From Rhodovulum sp. (lineage in GTDB: Bacteria; Pseudomonadota; Alphaproteobacteria; Rhodobacterales; Rhodobacteraceae), in contig JACKKC010000028.1 of the NCBI GenBank assembly GCA_020637615.1, forward strand, positions 1-41,102: DNA of 41,102 nt. The letters are read 5' to 3'. Positions 27,501 through 34,600 of the stretch are shown here, in pieces (position 1 is the first letter of the stretch; each line of letters opens with the position of its first letter). Under the pieces are notes generated by a model. The model was not told where the DNA came from. It saw only the letters and a program-made list of their open reading frames with translations, and did not search any database. The position numbers were made by a program, and so were the translations under genes.

Positions 27501-27739
27501 ATGGTCTCGAGCGGCTCGGTGACGAGCTTGACCGCGTCCTCGGCCTTCAGCCCGGCGGCCTGCACATGGATGTCGACCATGGGCACCGAGATCTGCGGCT
27601 CCTCCTCGCGCGGCAGCGAGACCAGCGCGAGCAGGCCGAAGACGAAGGCCGCGATCAGGAAGAGCGGCGTCAGCGGCGAGGTGATGAAGGCGCGGGTGAG
27701 CGCGCCCGCGATCCCGAGTTTCGGCGAAGGCGGGGTCAC
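24539..27739 (-). CDS. RND family efflux pump, inner-membrane permease
   Basis: A 1066-residue AcrB-type RND transporter. The N-terminal membrane segment is followed by LPREEEPQISVPMVDIHVQA. The proton-relay Asp pair is in IGILVDDAIVVIENIARH (about residue 425). A second membrane bundle starts near residue 890, and the protein ends TVLVIPAIYRVLRT. The start is a GTG overlapping the adaptor stop by four bases (GTGA). Such pumps work with a periplasmic adaptor and an outer-membrane channel; no channel gene is nearby. Its cargo is unknown. Its place behind sqr suggests a sulfur-related or redox-related compound (inference). Confidence 0.92.
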   Translation of the reverse strand: MTPPSPKLGIAGALTRAFITSPLTPLFLIAAFVFGLLALVSLPREEEPQISVPMVDIHVQAAGLKAEDAVKLVTEPLETIVKGIDGVEHVYSQTADDAVMVTARFVVGTSSDAAILRVHEKLRANMDRIPVGVPEPLIVGRGIDDVAILALTLSPKPGAAERITPNDLTRIARELRTEVAKIEDVGLTYLVGETGEMIRIAPDPERLALYGVTLQQLAAKVSGANSAFPAGRLRDGGEQVTLVAGETLRRPDEIANLLVTTRDDRPVYVRDLAEVGLSTESGQLLVSTVALTDGAPARVPSVTLAIAKRAGSNAVVVAEEILHRVEGLHGSLIPEDIAIEVTRDYGETANEKANELLYHLGLATVSIIGLVVIAIGWREGVVVAVVIPVTILLTLFASWLMGYTLNRVSLFALIFSIGILVDDAIVVIENIARHWGMGDDRPRRQAAIEAVAEVGNPTIVATLTVVAALLPMLFVSGMMGPYMSPIPANASAAMIFSFFVAVTVTPWLMLKVAGRATHAAHDHHAEGGRLGRIYSAVARPILRSKARSWLFLLAVGVLTLGSLSLFYTKAVTVKLLPFDNKSELAVVIDLPEGAAVEATEAVAQRVARSVLALPEVRSVQVHAGTAAPFNFNGLVRHSYLRASPEQGEVAINLLPKGERDRASHAIALDIRARLAEIEVPPGTSLKVVEPPPGPPVLATLLAEIYGPDAETRRAVAARVEEAFRSVPFVVDVDNSYGAPARRLRATVSTDDAEFFKVEERDVFDTIAILNGGETVGYSHRGGGRQPVPIRIERPAGARVLDERFLTTPIPANVLPGSSGVVELGDVVRVSEEPASYPVFRHNGRAAEMVTAELAGDFEAPLYGMLAVRDALDAQDWTDLPKPEISLHGQPEDERVPVLLWDGEWEVTWVTFRDMGAAFGVALLGIYILVVAQFGSFRVPLVILTPIPLTFIGILSGHWLFGAPFSATSMIGFIALAGIIVRNSILLVDFIRHAGGPERPLTEVLVEAGAIRFKPILLTALAAMIGASVILTDPIFQGLAISLLFGLASSTLLTVLVIPAIYRVLRT

Positions 27740-28692
27740 GGCGTGACGACCACGTCGCCCGGCCGGAGCCCGGTCAGGACCTCCACCTGATCGCCCTCGC
27801 CCGCGCCCTCGTCGAGCATCACCGCGCGGGCGACCTCCTCCTCACCCTCGCGCACGGTGACGAAATCGATGCCCGAGCGCTTTTCCACCGCGGCCCGCGG
27901 CACCATCAGCGCCGCCCGGCTGCCAACGGGCACCTCGACCAGGACGCGGGCATTGACGAAGGCGGTCTCGAGGCTTTCCACCGAGACATCGGCGATCACC
28001 CGGCCGTTCTCGATCTGGGGATAGATCTTGGCGAGCGCGCCTTCCGATTCCGCGCCGTTCGCGGTGATGCGGATCGCAGCACCCTCCTCGAGGGTATCGG
28101 CATGGCGCTCGGGGATGGCGAGGCGCAGGAAGAAGCCGCCGCCGCCGATGGTCGCGATGGGCTCGCCGGCCAGCACCACCGCGCCGCGGGTCACCGGCAC
28201 GGTCAGCACGCGCCCGTCGCCGGGGGCGACCACCTCGCCCTCCGCGCCCTGCTGCACCACCACGTCGCGCTGCGCCTTGGTGGCCGCGAGCTGGTTGCGG
28301 GCCACGTCGACCGCGGTGCGCAGCTGATCGAGCCGCTGGGCGGTGGCCACGCCCCGCTCCACCAGCGCCTCGCCGCGGGCGAGCTCGGTCTCGGCCGTGG
28401 ATAGCTGCGATTCGAGCGCGCGCATCTGCGCGTCGAGCGCGGCCACCTGGAAAGCGATCTTGTCGTCGCGCACCAGGGCGATGCGCTGGCCGGCGGTCAC
28501 CGCATCGCCCTCGCTTACGGTCAGCTCCTCGACGATCCCGCCGATGCGCGCGCGCGCCGGCACGCTGTCGCGGGCCTCGACCCGGCCGTAGACCGCCTTC
28601 CATTCGGTGATCTCGGTAGGCGCCAGTTCGATCGTGCCGCCCGTCGCCGCGCCCGCGGCCAGAAGGGCGGCCATGGCCGCGAGCATGCGCAT
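27736..28692 (-). CDS. RND efflux periplasmic adaptor subunit
   Basis: A 318-residue HlyD/AcrA-type membrane-fusion protein. The signal peptide is MRMLAAMAALLAAGAATGG. The lipoyl-like half motifs are RIGGIVEELTVSEGDAVTAG and GEGEVVAPGDGRVLTVPVTR-like, separated by a helical hairpin (residues about 90-140, ALDAQMRALESQLSTAETEL). The start at 28692 is taken since the open frame upstream shows no signal; a second ATG is at 28686. It begins 8 bases after the YgaP-like gene and ends inside the start of the pump gene. It links the pump to an outer-membrane channel encoded elsewhere. Confidence 0.87.
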   Translation of the reverse strand: MRMLAAMAALLAAGAATGGTIELAPTEITEWKAVYGRVEARDSVPARARIGGIVEELTVSEGDAVTAGQRIALVRDDKIAFQVAALDAQMRALESQLSTAETELARGEALVERGVATAQRLDQLRTAVDVARNQLAATKAQRDVVVQQGAEGEVVAPGDGRVLTVPVTRGAVVLAGEPIATIGGGGFFLRLAIPERHADTLEEGAAIRITANGAESEGALAKIYPQIENGRVIADVSVESLETAFVNARVLVEVPVGSRAALMVPRAAVEKRSGIDFVTVREGEEEVARAVMLDEGAGEGDQVEVLTGLRPGDVVVTP

Positions 28693-28700
28693 TGTCAGGA

Positions 28701-28901
28701 TCAGAACGCGGTGCCCGGCTTGACGCCGAGCCTGCGGAAGGCAAACGCCGCCGGGCAGAAGCCGGTGAAGGCCGATTGCAGCATGTTGAGGCCCACGAAG
28801 GCCGTGAGCCAGACGAAATGCGGCGAGACCCAGGCGGTCAGGGCGACCGACAGAAGCACCATGAATCCGGCGAAGGCGAGCACCGAGCGATCGAGCGACA
28901 T
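28701..28901 (-). CDS. DUF2892/YgaP-type small inner-membrane protein
   Basis: A 66-residue protein with two membrane segments: RSVLAFAGFMVLLSVALTAW and FVWLTAFVGLNMLQSAFTGF. The GFCPAAFAFRRLG that follows contains the Cys-Pro typical of the YgaP transmembrane domain (DUF2892). In E. coli YgaP this domain is fused to a rhodanese, a sulfur-transfer enzyme; here it stands alone, directly after the sulfide:quinone oxidoreductase gene (59-base gap). AAGGGGA precedes its ATG. A role in sulfane-sulfur handling is inferred. Confidence 0.88.
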   Translation of the reverse strand: MSLDRSVLAFAGFMVLLSVALTAWVSPHFVWLTAFVGLNMLQSAFTGFCPAAFAFRRLGVKPGTAF

Positions 28902-28960
28902 GACTTGTCCCCTTGCGATGATGCGGACGCCGCGACCTGCGGCTTGCCCGCGGTTGCGAT

Positions 28961-30262
28961 TCAGACCGTCCCGGCGTCCTGGGCGATCCTGACTTCCTTG
29001 AGTTTATCGATGCCGAGCACCTGCAAGGCAAGCCGCTCGTAGAAGGGTTCCGAGACGCCGCTGCGGATCTTGTGCAGGAAGTACTTCTCGAAACCGACCT
29101 TGGCGGTATGCACCCATTTCCCCTGCGACGACCAGTTGACGTTGCGCGGCGGGATCTGGGGCTGGGCGACGAAGGCGATGCCGCCGTCGCCGAAATCGGC
29201 GAGGCAGACCGCGTTCCAGCTGCCCTCCGCATCCGGCGCCTTGCCCTCGGTCAGGCGGTGGATGTTGTGCGCCGTGGCGGTGACCATGGATTCGATCATG
29301 AAGCCGGTCTTGGGCACGCCCACCGGAACCGGCGTCTTGCCCGTGGGCGGGATCGCGACGCAGACCCCCACCGAGAAGATCTCCGGGAAGGCCGGATTGC
29401 GCTGGTGCTTGTCGGCGAGGATGAAGCCGCGCGGATTGGTCAGCCCCTCGATGTCGCGCACCGCCGCCACGCCGCGGAAGGCCGGCAGCATCATGGTGAA
29501 GACATGGGGCAGCTCCTGTGCCCGGGCCACCGAGCCGTCCTCGGCGATCTCCGAGACATGGAGCTTGTCGGCCTCGACCCTGTCGACGCGGGAATTGGTG
29601 ATCCACTTGATGTGCCGCTGGCGCAGCGCGCTCTCCAGCAGGCCCTTGGTATCGCCGACCCCGTCGAGGCCGAGATGGCCGATATAGGGCTCGGAGGTGA
29701 CGAAGGTCATCGGCACCTGGTCGCGAACTTTCGCGTCGCGCAAGGCCTTGTCGAGGATGAAAGCGAATTCATAGGCCGGACCGAAGCAGGAGGCGCCCTG
29801 CACCGCGCCGACGATCACCGGGCCCGGCCTGGCCACCAGCGCATCGAAGGCGGATTTCGCCGCCACGGCGTGATCGACCTGGCAGACCGAGGTGGTATGC
29901 GCCCCGGGCCCGAAGCCCTCGATCTCGTCGAAGGCGAGCTCCGGCCCGGTGGCGATCACTAGATAGTCGTAGGCAAGCGAGCTCCCGTCCTCGAGCTCGA
30001 TCCTGCGCTCCGCGGGATGGAGCCGCTTCGCGCCCTGCGGATGGAGCGCGATGCCGCGGCGTTTGAGCACCGGCTCGAGATCCACTTCCACAGCCTCGCG
30101 CTGGCGCCAGCCGACGGCGACCCAGGGGTTCGAGGGCACGAAGGAATAGCGGCTGCCCCTGGTGACCACCGCGACCTCATGCGCCTTCCCGAGCTTCTCG
30201 CGAAGCTCGTAGGCCATGATGGTGCCGCCGAGTCCGGCACCCAAGACTACCACCTGCGCCAT
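28961..30262 (-). CDS. sqr: Sulfide:quinone oxidoreductase
   Basis: A 433-residue flavoprotein that oxidises sulfide and passes electrons to quinone at the cytoplasmic membrane. The FAD loop is VVVLGAGLGGTIMAYELREK at the N-terminus, and LVIATGPELAFDE is the second dinucleotide-fold motif. Three cysteines, C127 (TTSVCQVDH), C159 (GASCFGP) and C353 (NAVCLADFG), stand at the same numbers as those recalled as essential in Rhodobacter capsulatus SQR. No signal peptide is present. It is the first gene of a four-gene unit with the YgaP-like protein and the RND pair, and its promoter region carries two candidate regulator sites. A diverged SQR-like flavoprotein cannot be fully excluded. Confidence 0.85.
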   Translation of the reverse strand: MAQVVVLGAGLGGTIMAYELREKLGKAHEVAVVTRGSRYSFVPSNPWVAVGWRQREAVEVDLEPVLKRRGIALHPQGAKRLHPAERRIELEDGSSLAYDYLVIATGPELAFDEIEGFGPGAHTTSVCQVDHAVAAKSAFDALVARPGPVIVGAVQGASCFGPAYEFAFILDKALRDAKVRDQVPMTFVTSEPYIGHLGLDGVGDTKGLLESALRQRHIKWITNSRVDRVEADKLHVSEIAEDGSVARAQELPHVFTMMLPAFRGVAAVRDIEGLTNPRGFILADKHQRNPAFPEIFSVGVCVAIPPTGKTPVPVGVPKTGFMIESMVTATAHNIHRLTEGKAPDAEGSWNAVCLADFGDGGIAFVAQPQIPPRNVNWSSQGKWVHTAKVGFEKYFLHKIRSGVSEPFYERLALQVLGIDKLKEVRIAQDAGTV

Positions 30263-30284
30263 GCCGCGCTCCTCGCGTTGACAG

Positions 30285-30300
30285 TTTCAGTAATCCGAAT
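30285..30300 (-). promoter_or_regulatory. Candidate BigR/SqrR-type operator before sqr
   Basis: On the minus strand the sequence is ATTC-GGATTACT-GAAA, one base from the ATTC-N8-GAAT pattern recalled for the sulfide-sensing repressors BigR/SqrR. It overlaps the expected transcription start of sqr, where a repressor would act. The regulator gene is not in the window. Confidence 0.4.
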
Positions 30301-30339
30301 ATGATATCCAACTAGGGGCCTGCCTTGACGCAGGTCAAG
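30301..30339 (-). promoter_or_regulatory. sqr promoter with an FNR/CRP-like dyad
   Basis: CTTGAC-N4-GTCAAG (30324-30339) is a perfect 6-bp dyad with the spacing of FNR/DNR-type sites (TTGAY-N4-RTCAA). On the minus strand a -10-like TATCAT lies at 30306-30301, putting the start near 30293 and the dyad centre about 38 bases upstream, close to the -41.5 used by activators of this family. No strong -35 is present, as expected for an activated promoter. Confidence 0.5.
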
Positions 30340-30445
30340 TCCCCGCGTGAATTATTTCGCGTGGAACAGCCGGCGACCCCGGGGGGACAAGGCCCCGCGC
30401 TATCGACAAGCGCGCCCTGCAGGTCGCAGCGGTGCTGCGCCGCTA

Positions 30446-31556
30446 GAGCGGTTCAGGTTTTGACGGAAGCGTAGCCTGCGCTTTGGAAGTAGTTTGCGCA
30501 CTCTTGTGGTGTGAATCGGTCGAGGATCGTGCCGACGGCACGCCAGAGAGTGTCTCGTGTCCGCGCGCCTGCGTCCCGCATCCAGTATTTAAGCTTCGAG
30601 AACGCCTGTTCGATGGGGTTCAGATCGGGACTATAGGGCGGCAGGAACAGCAAATGCGCCCCGGCCTCGCGGATGGCCTGGCGCACCGCCTGGCCTTTGT
30701 GACTGCCGAGGTTGTCCATCACCACGATGTCGCCGAGGTCGAGCGTGGGGACGAGGACGCGCTCCACATAGGTGCGGAAGATGTCGCCGTTTACGGGGCC
30801 GTCGAAGACCCAGGGCGCATCGATCCGGTCGTGGCGCAGGGCCGCAATGAAGGTCGAGGTGTTCCAGTGGCCGAAAGGTGCCGCGCCCGGCAGCCGCTCG
30901 CCCTTCGGCGCCCATCCTCGGAGCGGGGCCATGTTCGTCTTCACCCAGGTCTCATCGATGAAGACCAACCGCGTCGGGTCGATCCGGCCCTGATGTCGCC
31001 GCCACCTCTCGCGGCGGCGCTTCACATCGGGGCGTTCGCGCTCATCGGCGACCAGCGTCCTTTTTTGAAACTGAACCCGCAGCCGCGCAGAAACCGCCAA
31101 ACCGTGTCATGGCTGACCGTCACGCCGCGCTCTGCCAGAAGCTGCTGCAGACCGCTCAGCGTTACATGCGGGCAGGTCCGGACCTGTTCCAAAAGCCAGT
31201 CCCGGTGCGGCGCGAGGATCGGACGGCGATACCCACCCATCTGCGCCGGACTGACCGACCCGGTCCGCCGCACCCGGTTCGTCCACTTCACCACGCTCGA
31301 CGGCGCGACACCAAACCGGGCGGCAACACTGCGGCAGCTCTCACCCGACTGCATCGCCGCGACCACGCGCTCTCTGAGGTCATTCGAATAGGCTTTCGTC
31401 ATCCATGCTGGCCTCCCCCACCAGTATGGAATCTGAATCACGATCGACCCCGGATGGGAATCCCCTCTCGATTCAGAGAAAAACTGACCCGATCTAGGGA
31501 ATGCGCAAACTACTTCGCAGCCGCCGGGTACGATGCAGACTGATCGGATTCCGCTC
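30446..31556 (-). mobile_element. IS630-family insertion sequence, complete
   Basis: The element is 1111 bases long, bounded by TA on both sides (30444-30445 and 31557-31558), which is the usual IS630 target duplication within CTAG. Its ends are 55-base imperfect inverted repeats (30446-30500 and 31502-31556). By eye 37 of 55 positions agree, and the innermost 14 are identical (AAGTAGTTTGCGCA). It carries a two-frame transposase gene on the minus strand. It lies 106 bases upstream of the FNR-like dyad of sqr and 121 bases beyond the autotransporter stop. Confidence 0.8.
30453..31402 (-). CDS. IS630-family transposase in two overlapping frames
   Basis: Frame A starts MTKAYSNDLRERVVAAMQSG at 31402 and contains the helix-turn-helix (CRSVAARFGVAPSSVVKWTN). 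Frame B, up to the stop at 30453, holds the DDE catalytic part: D in RLVFIDETWVKTN, D in VVMDNLGSHKGQAV, E in PDLNPIEQAFSKLK. The frames join at a run of six A on the minus strand (31066-31061), where a -1 shift turns GFSFKK into the continuation KRTLVADERERPDV. The fused product would have about 316 residues, normal for the family. The stop lies in the left inverted repeat. All catalytic residues are present, so the enzyme could be active. Confidence 0.85.
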
Positions 31557-31679
31557 TAGTGAGCGGACAGACTTGCCGCGACAGACCTACCGGTCTTGTA
31601 GAGTGACGAGGATCTGAAGCGGACCCGAGCCTGCATGCGTTGCTGCCTCCTTCGGATTTTCGGCAAAACGCGGCCAGGC

Positions 31680-34600
31680 CTAGAATGGGAGGCTGACTTG
31701 AAGGCTCAGACCCAAGGACTGCGTCGAGGCGGCCACGCGGCCGAAGCCTGCGGCATCCAGATTCCAACCGGATCTTGTTGACATCCGGATGCCGCCTTCG
31801 ACATCGGCAATCAAATTGTCGAGGTCGCTGTGAGCCTCGAAAGGGTCGCCGGCCCCGCTTGCACCGACAAATGATGCGGTCACCGACGGGTCGTCGTTCT
31901 TCAGGAAACCGGTGATGCCCAGCGAGCCGAAAGCCTCAAGGTGCCTGTTTCCCTTCATTTCAATCTCGTTACGTAGTTCCAGCGACGGCCGAAAATAGAC
32001 AAAGGTCTGATCGTCCGCTTCCACTTCGAGTTCGGCACCGGTGGACGAGGGTTCGCTGAAGCTCGTTGAGAGGTAGTGAACAACGCCTAGGGTCACCTGC
32101 GGTTTGACTTGCGCGCCATTCGACGTGACAAACCGGTGGGAGGCGAAGGCGCCACCTTCCAGAAATGGCGTGGTCTGGTTCGACGTTGTGGACACTCCGA
32201 ACGGGAGGTCCCGTTGAACATCGAACCAGCCAGACCCACCGCCGGCATAGACGCCGAACGAAGTCGCCCCGAACGAGCGAGCGGCATACACCACAGCCTG
32301 GACCGCATCGCCGTCACTATTGGCGGCATCGTTTCTCAGGCTGTGGTGCATGTACTGAAATGCACCGCCGACGACGATGTCCGAATTCGGCGTCGCATCA
32401 ATTCCGCCGGCCACGCCGGCGCTGCTATCGGTGAACCCGCCGGAACGCGATGATTCCTCGATTTCCAGATAGCGGCCTATACCTTCGAGCCAGGCGCAGG
32501 AGCTCCGTCCCTCCGAATCGAATACGCGTCCGACCGAATGGCAGCGGCCGAGCGAGTTATGAAAGTCGAGCGTACCGAGGAGCGTCGCCGTGCGGTTGTC
32601 GGCGTAGACGGCGCCACTGTATTGGTAGAGTGCATCCGAATAGTCGTTCACCGTTTCGAGGTCGACGAGAGGTGCAAGGATCTGGGGCAGTTCCTCAAGC
32701 TCGTACAGATCCTGGAGGTATTCGGCGACTTCCTGTTCCGTGTCATTCAGTTCATTGATGAAACGATCGGAAGCGAAGTCGATGTCGAAGCTGATAGATA
32801 TCGAGCGATCCCCACGCCGCGCGCGGTAGCCGGCGACCGCGCTCTGCGTGACATCGATCATGCCGTCGGTCAGCGATATCCCTTGTTCTGCCTCCAGAAC
32901 CTCGATGGCGCGTCTTCCCAGGCCGGCCTCGCCGAGGTCTCCAAGGGAGATCTCGAAACCGCCCGCGATGTCAGCTGCCCCGGATAGAGAGATCCTGTCA
33001 CTCGAGGCACTTGTCGTTCGGGTCCCCGGCTCCAGGTCGACGGCCATCACACCGGTCCCAGTCTGGCGCAGGTCGCCGGTGACCTGTGTGGTGCCGACCT
33101 CTCCGCTGCCGAAAATCTCCCACCGCCCGGAATTGACGAGCAGGCCCCGGTTGGTCAGGTCGTAGGACCCGCCCGATTCCAGGACTCCGGTGCGTCGATT
33201 GCGGACGGTCGCGCGCGTACCATTGAAGTGCAGGTCTCCGGTCAGGGTGCCCGCGTTGTTGATCGTCGTGTGCGTAGCATCGCTGCGGACGGCATCGCCG
33301 CCGATGCCGTCCGCGGTACCGATGCTGCCGTTGTTGACTATGGCGGCTCTGTCAGCGTTGGTGACCACAACGCCCGCCGAAGCCGGTTCGCTTACGGCCA
33401 CGGCGGGGAGCGCCAACGAGGCAGATCCGGAACGAGTTGCGCCGAGGCTTCCTTTCTGTGTGCCGCCGCTGATGGTGCCGTCATTATCTATCTTGGTCGA
33501 ACCGCTTCCGTTGCCGCCGGGGCTGTCCAGCCACACACCGTAGGCGCCCGCTCCGGACGCCTTCACCTCGGCGCCACTCGCAATGGTGATCTCGACCGTC
33601 TGGCCCGAATAGTCCTTGCCGCTGGCGCTCTGGGCGAAGACGCCGTGCGCCCCCGCGCCCGAGGTGGTGACGCTCCCGCCGACGGTCACGGTCACGTCGC
33701 CGGCCTTTCCCTTGCCACCATTGCTGCCGAGCGAGACCGGTGTTGATGACGTCGCGGTTCCGATGACCCCGCCGCCACCGCCGACCGACTGAGCGAACAC
33801 GCCCACCGAACTCTGACCGCGCGTCGCGATATTGCCGTCGATCGAAACCGCGACCACCCCGCCATCGCCGGTGGTATCACGCAACGTGCTGTTGCTGTCT
33901 GCTAGGTCAGTACCGACTATCGCACCGTCGAAGTTGGTGACCCCGCCGTGTCCTCCGCCGCCGCCGACCGACTGTGCGAACACGCCGAATGCGGCTACCG
34001 TATCGCTCTGGCTCGCTTCCAGCGTTTGAACCATCGCCCCGCTGTCAATCGCCACGGTGACGTCGCCGCCATCGCCGTCGCCATCGCCGAAACCGCCGAC
34101 AAACAGGTCCGCATCAATTGTGGAGACGGCTCCAACCAGCCCCCGACCGCCACCGGCGCCGACCGACTGGGCATAGATGCCTGCCGCGCCGAACCCGCTG
34201 GTCCCGATCGTTCCGGCAGTGTGCGAAACCGTGACATTGCCGCCCTCGGCGCCCGCATCATCGGTTCCACCAACATCGTCTCCGCCGATGCCGAACGAGT
34301 ACTCGAGGCTCCCCGCCGATGCCGAAGCGTATCCGCCGTCGAATGCTATGCCGCCCCCGCCGCCGATCGCCTGGGCGAGGATCGCCACGGAACCGTCCGC
34401 GCCGGTCGTGATGTCGGCGGAGTTCGTCACCGTTACGGCGCCCGCCGGGTTGGAATTGTCCGTCCTGACGTGCTTCCCGCCGACACGATTGGCGTCGGCG
34501 TTCGAGGATGCGATATCGAGAAGTCCGTCGCTGCAGTCACAGCCGGCCTCGATGGCGAACATCGAACTGGCGAAACCGCCGCCACCGGAAATGCTCTGGG

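Noticed and set aside
25403..27790. Long plus-strand frame opposite the RND pump
   Set aside because: It mirrors the pump codons (rich in Asp, His, Arg and Gly) and has no motif; the minus-strand protein is a clear RND transporter.
30363..30446. Possible gene tail before the IS630 element (DKRALQVAAVLRR and a TAG at the junction)
   Set aside because: The stop uses the TA target site and the first base of the element, the upstream frame shows no likeness, and the sequence before it is the sqr promoter region.
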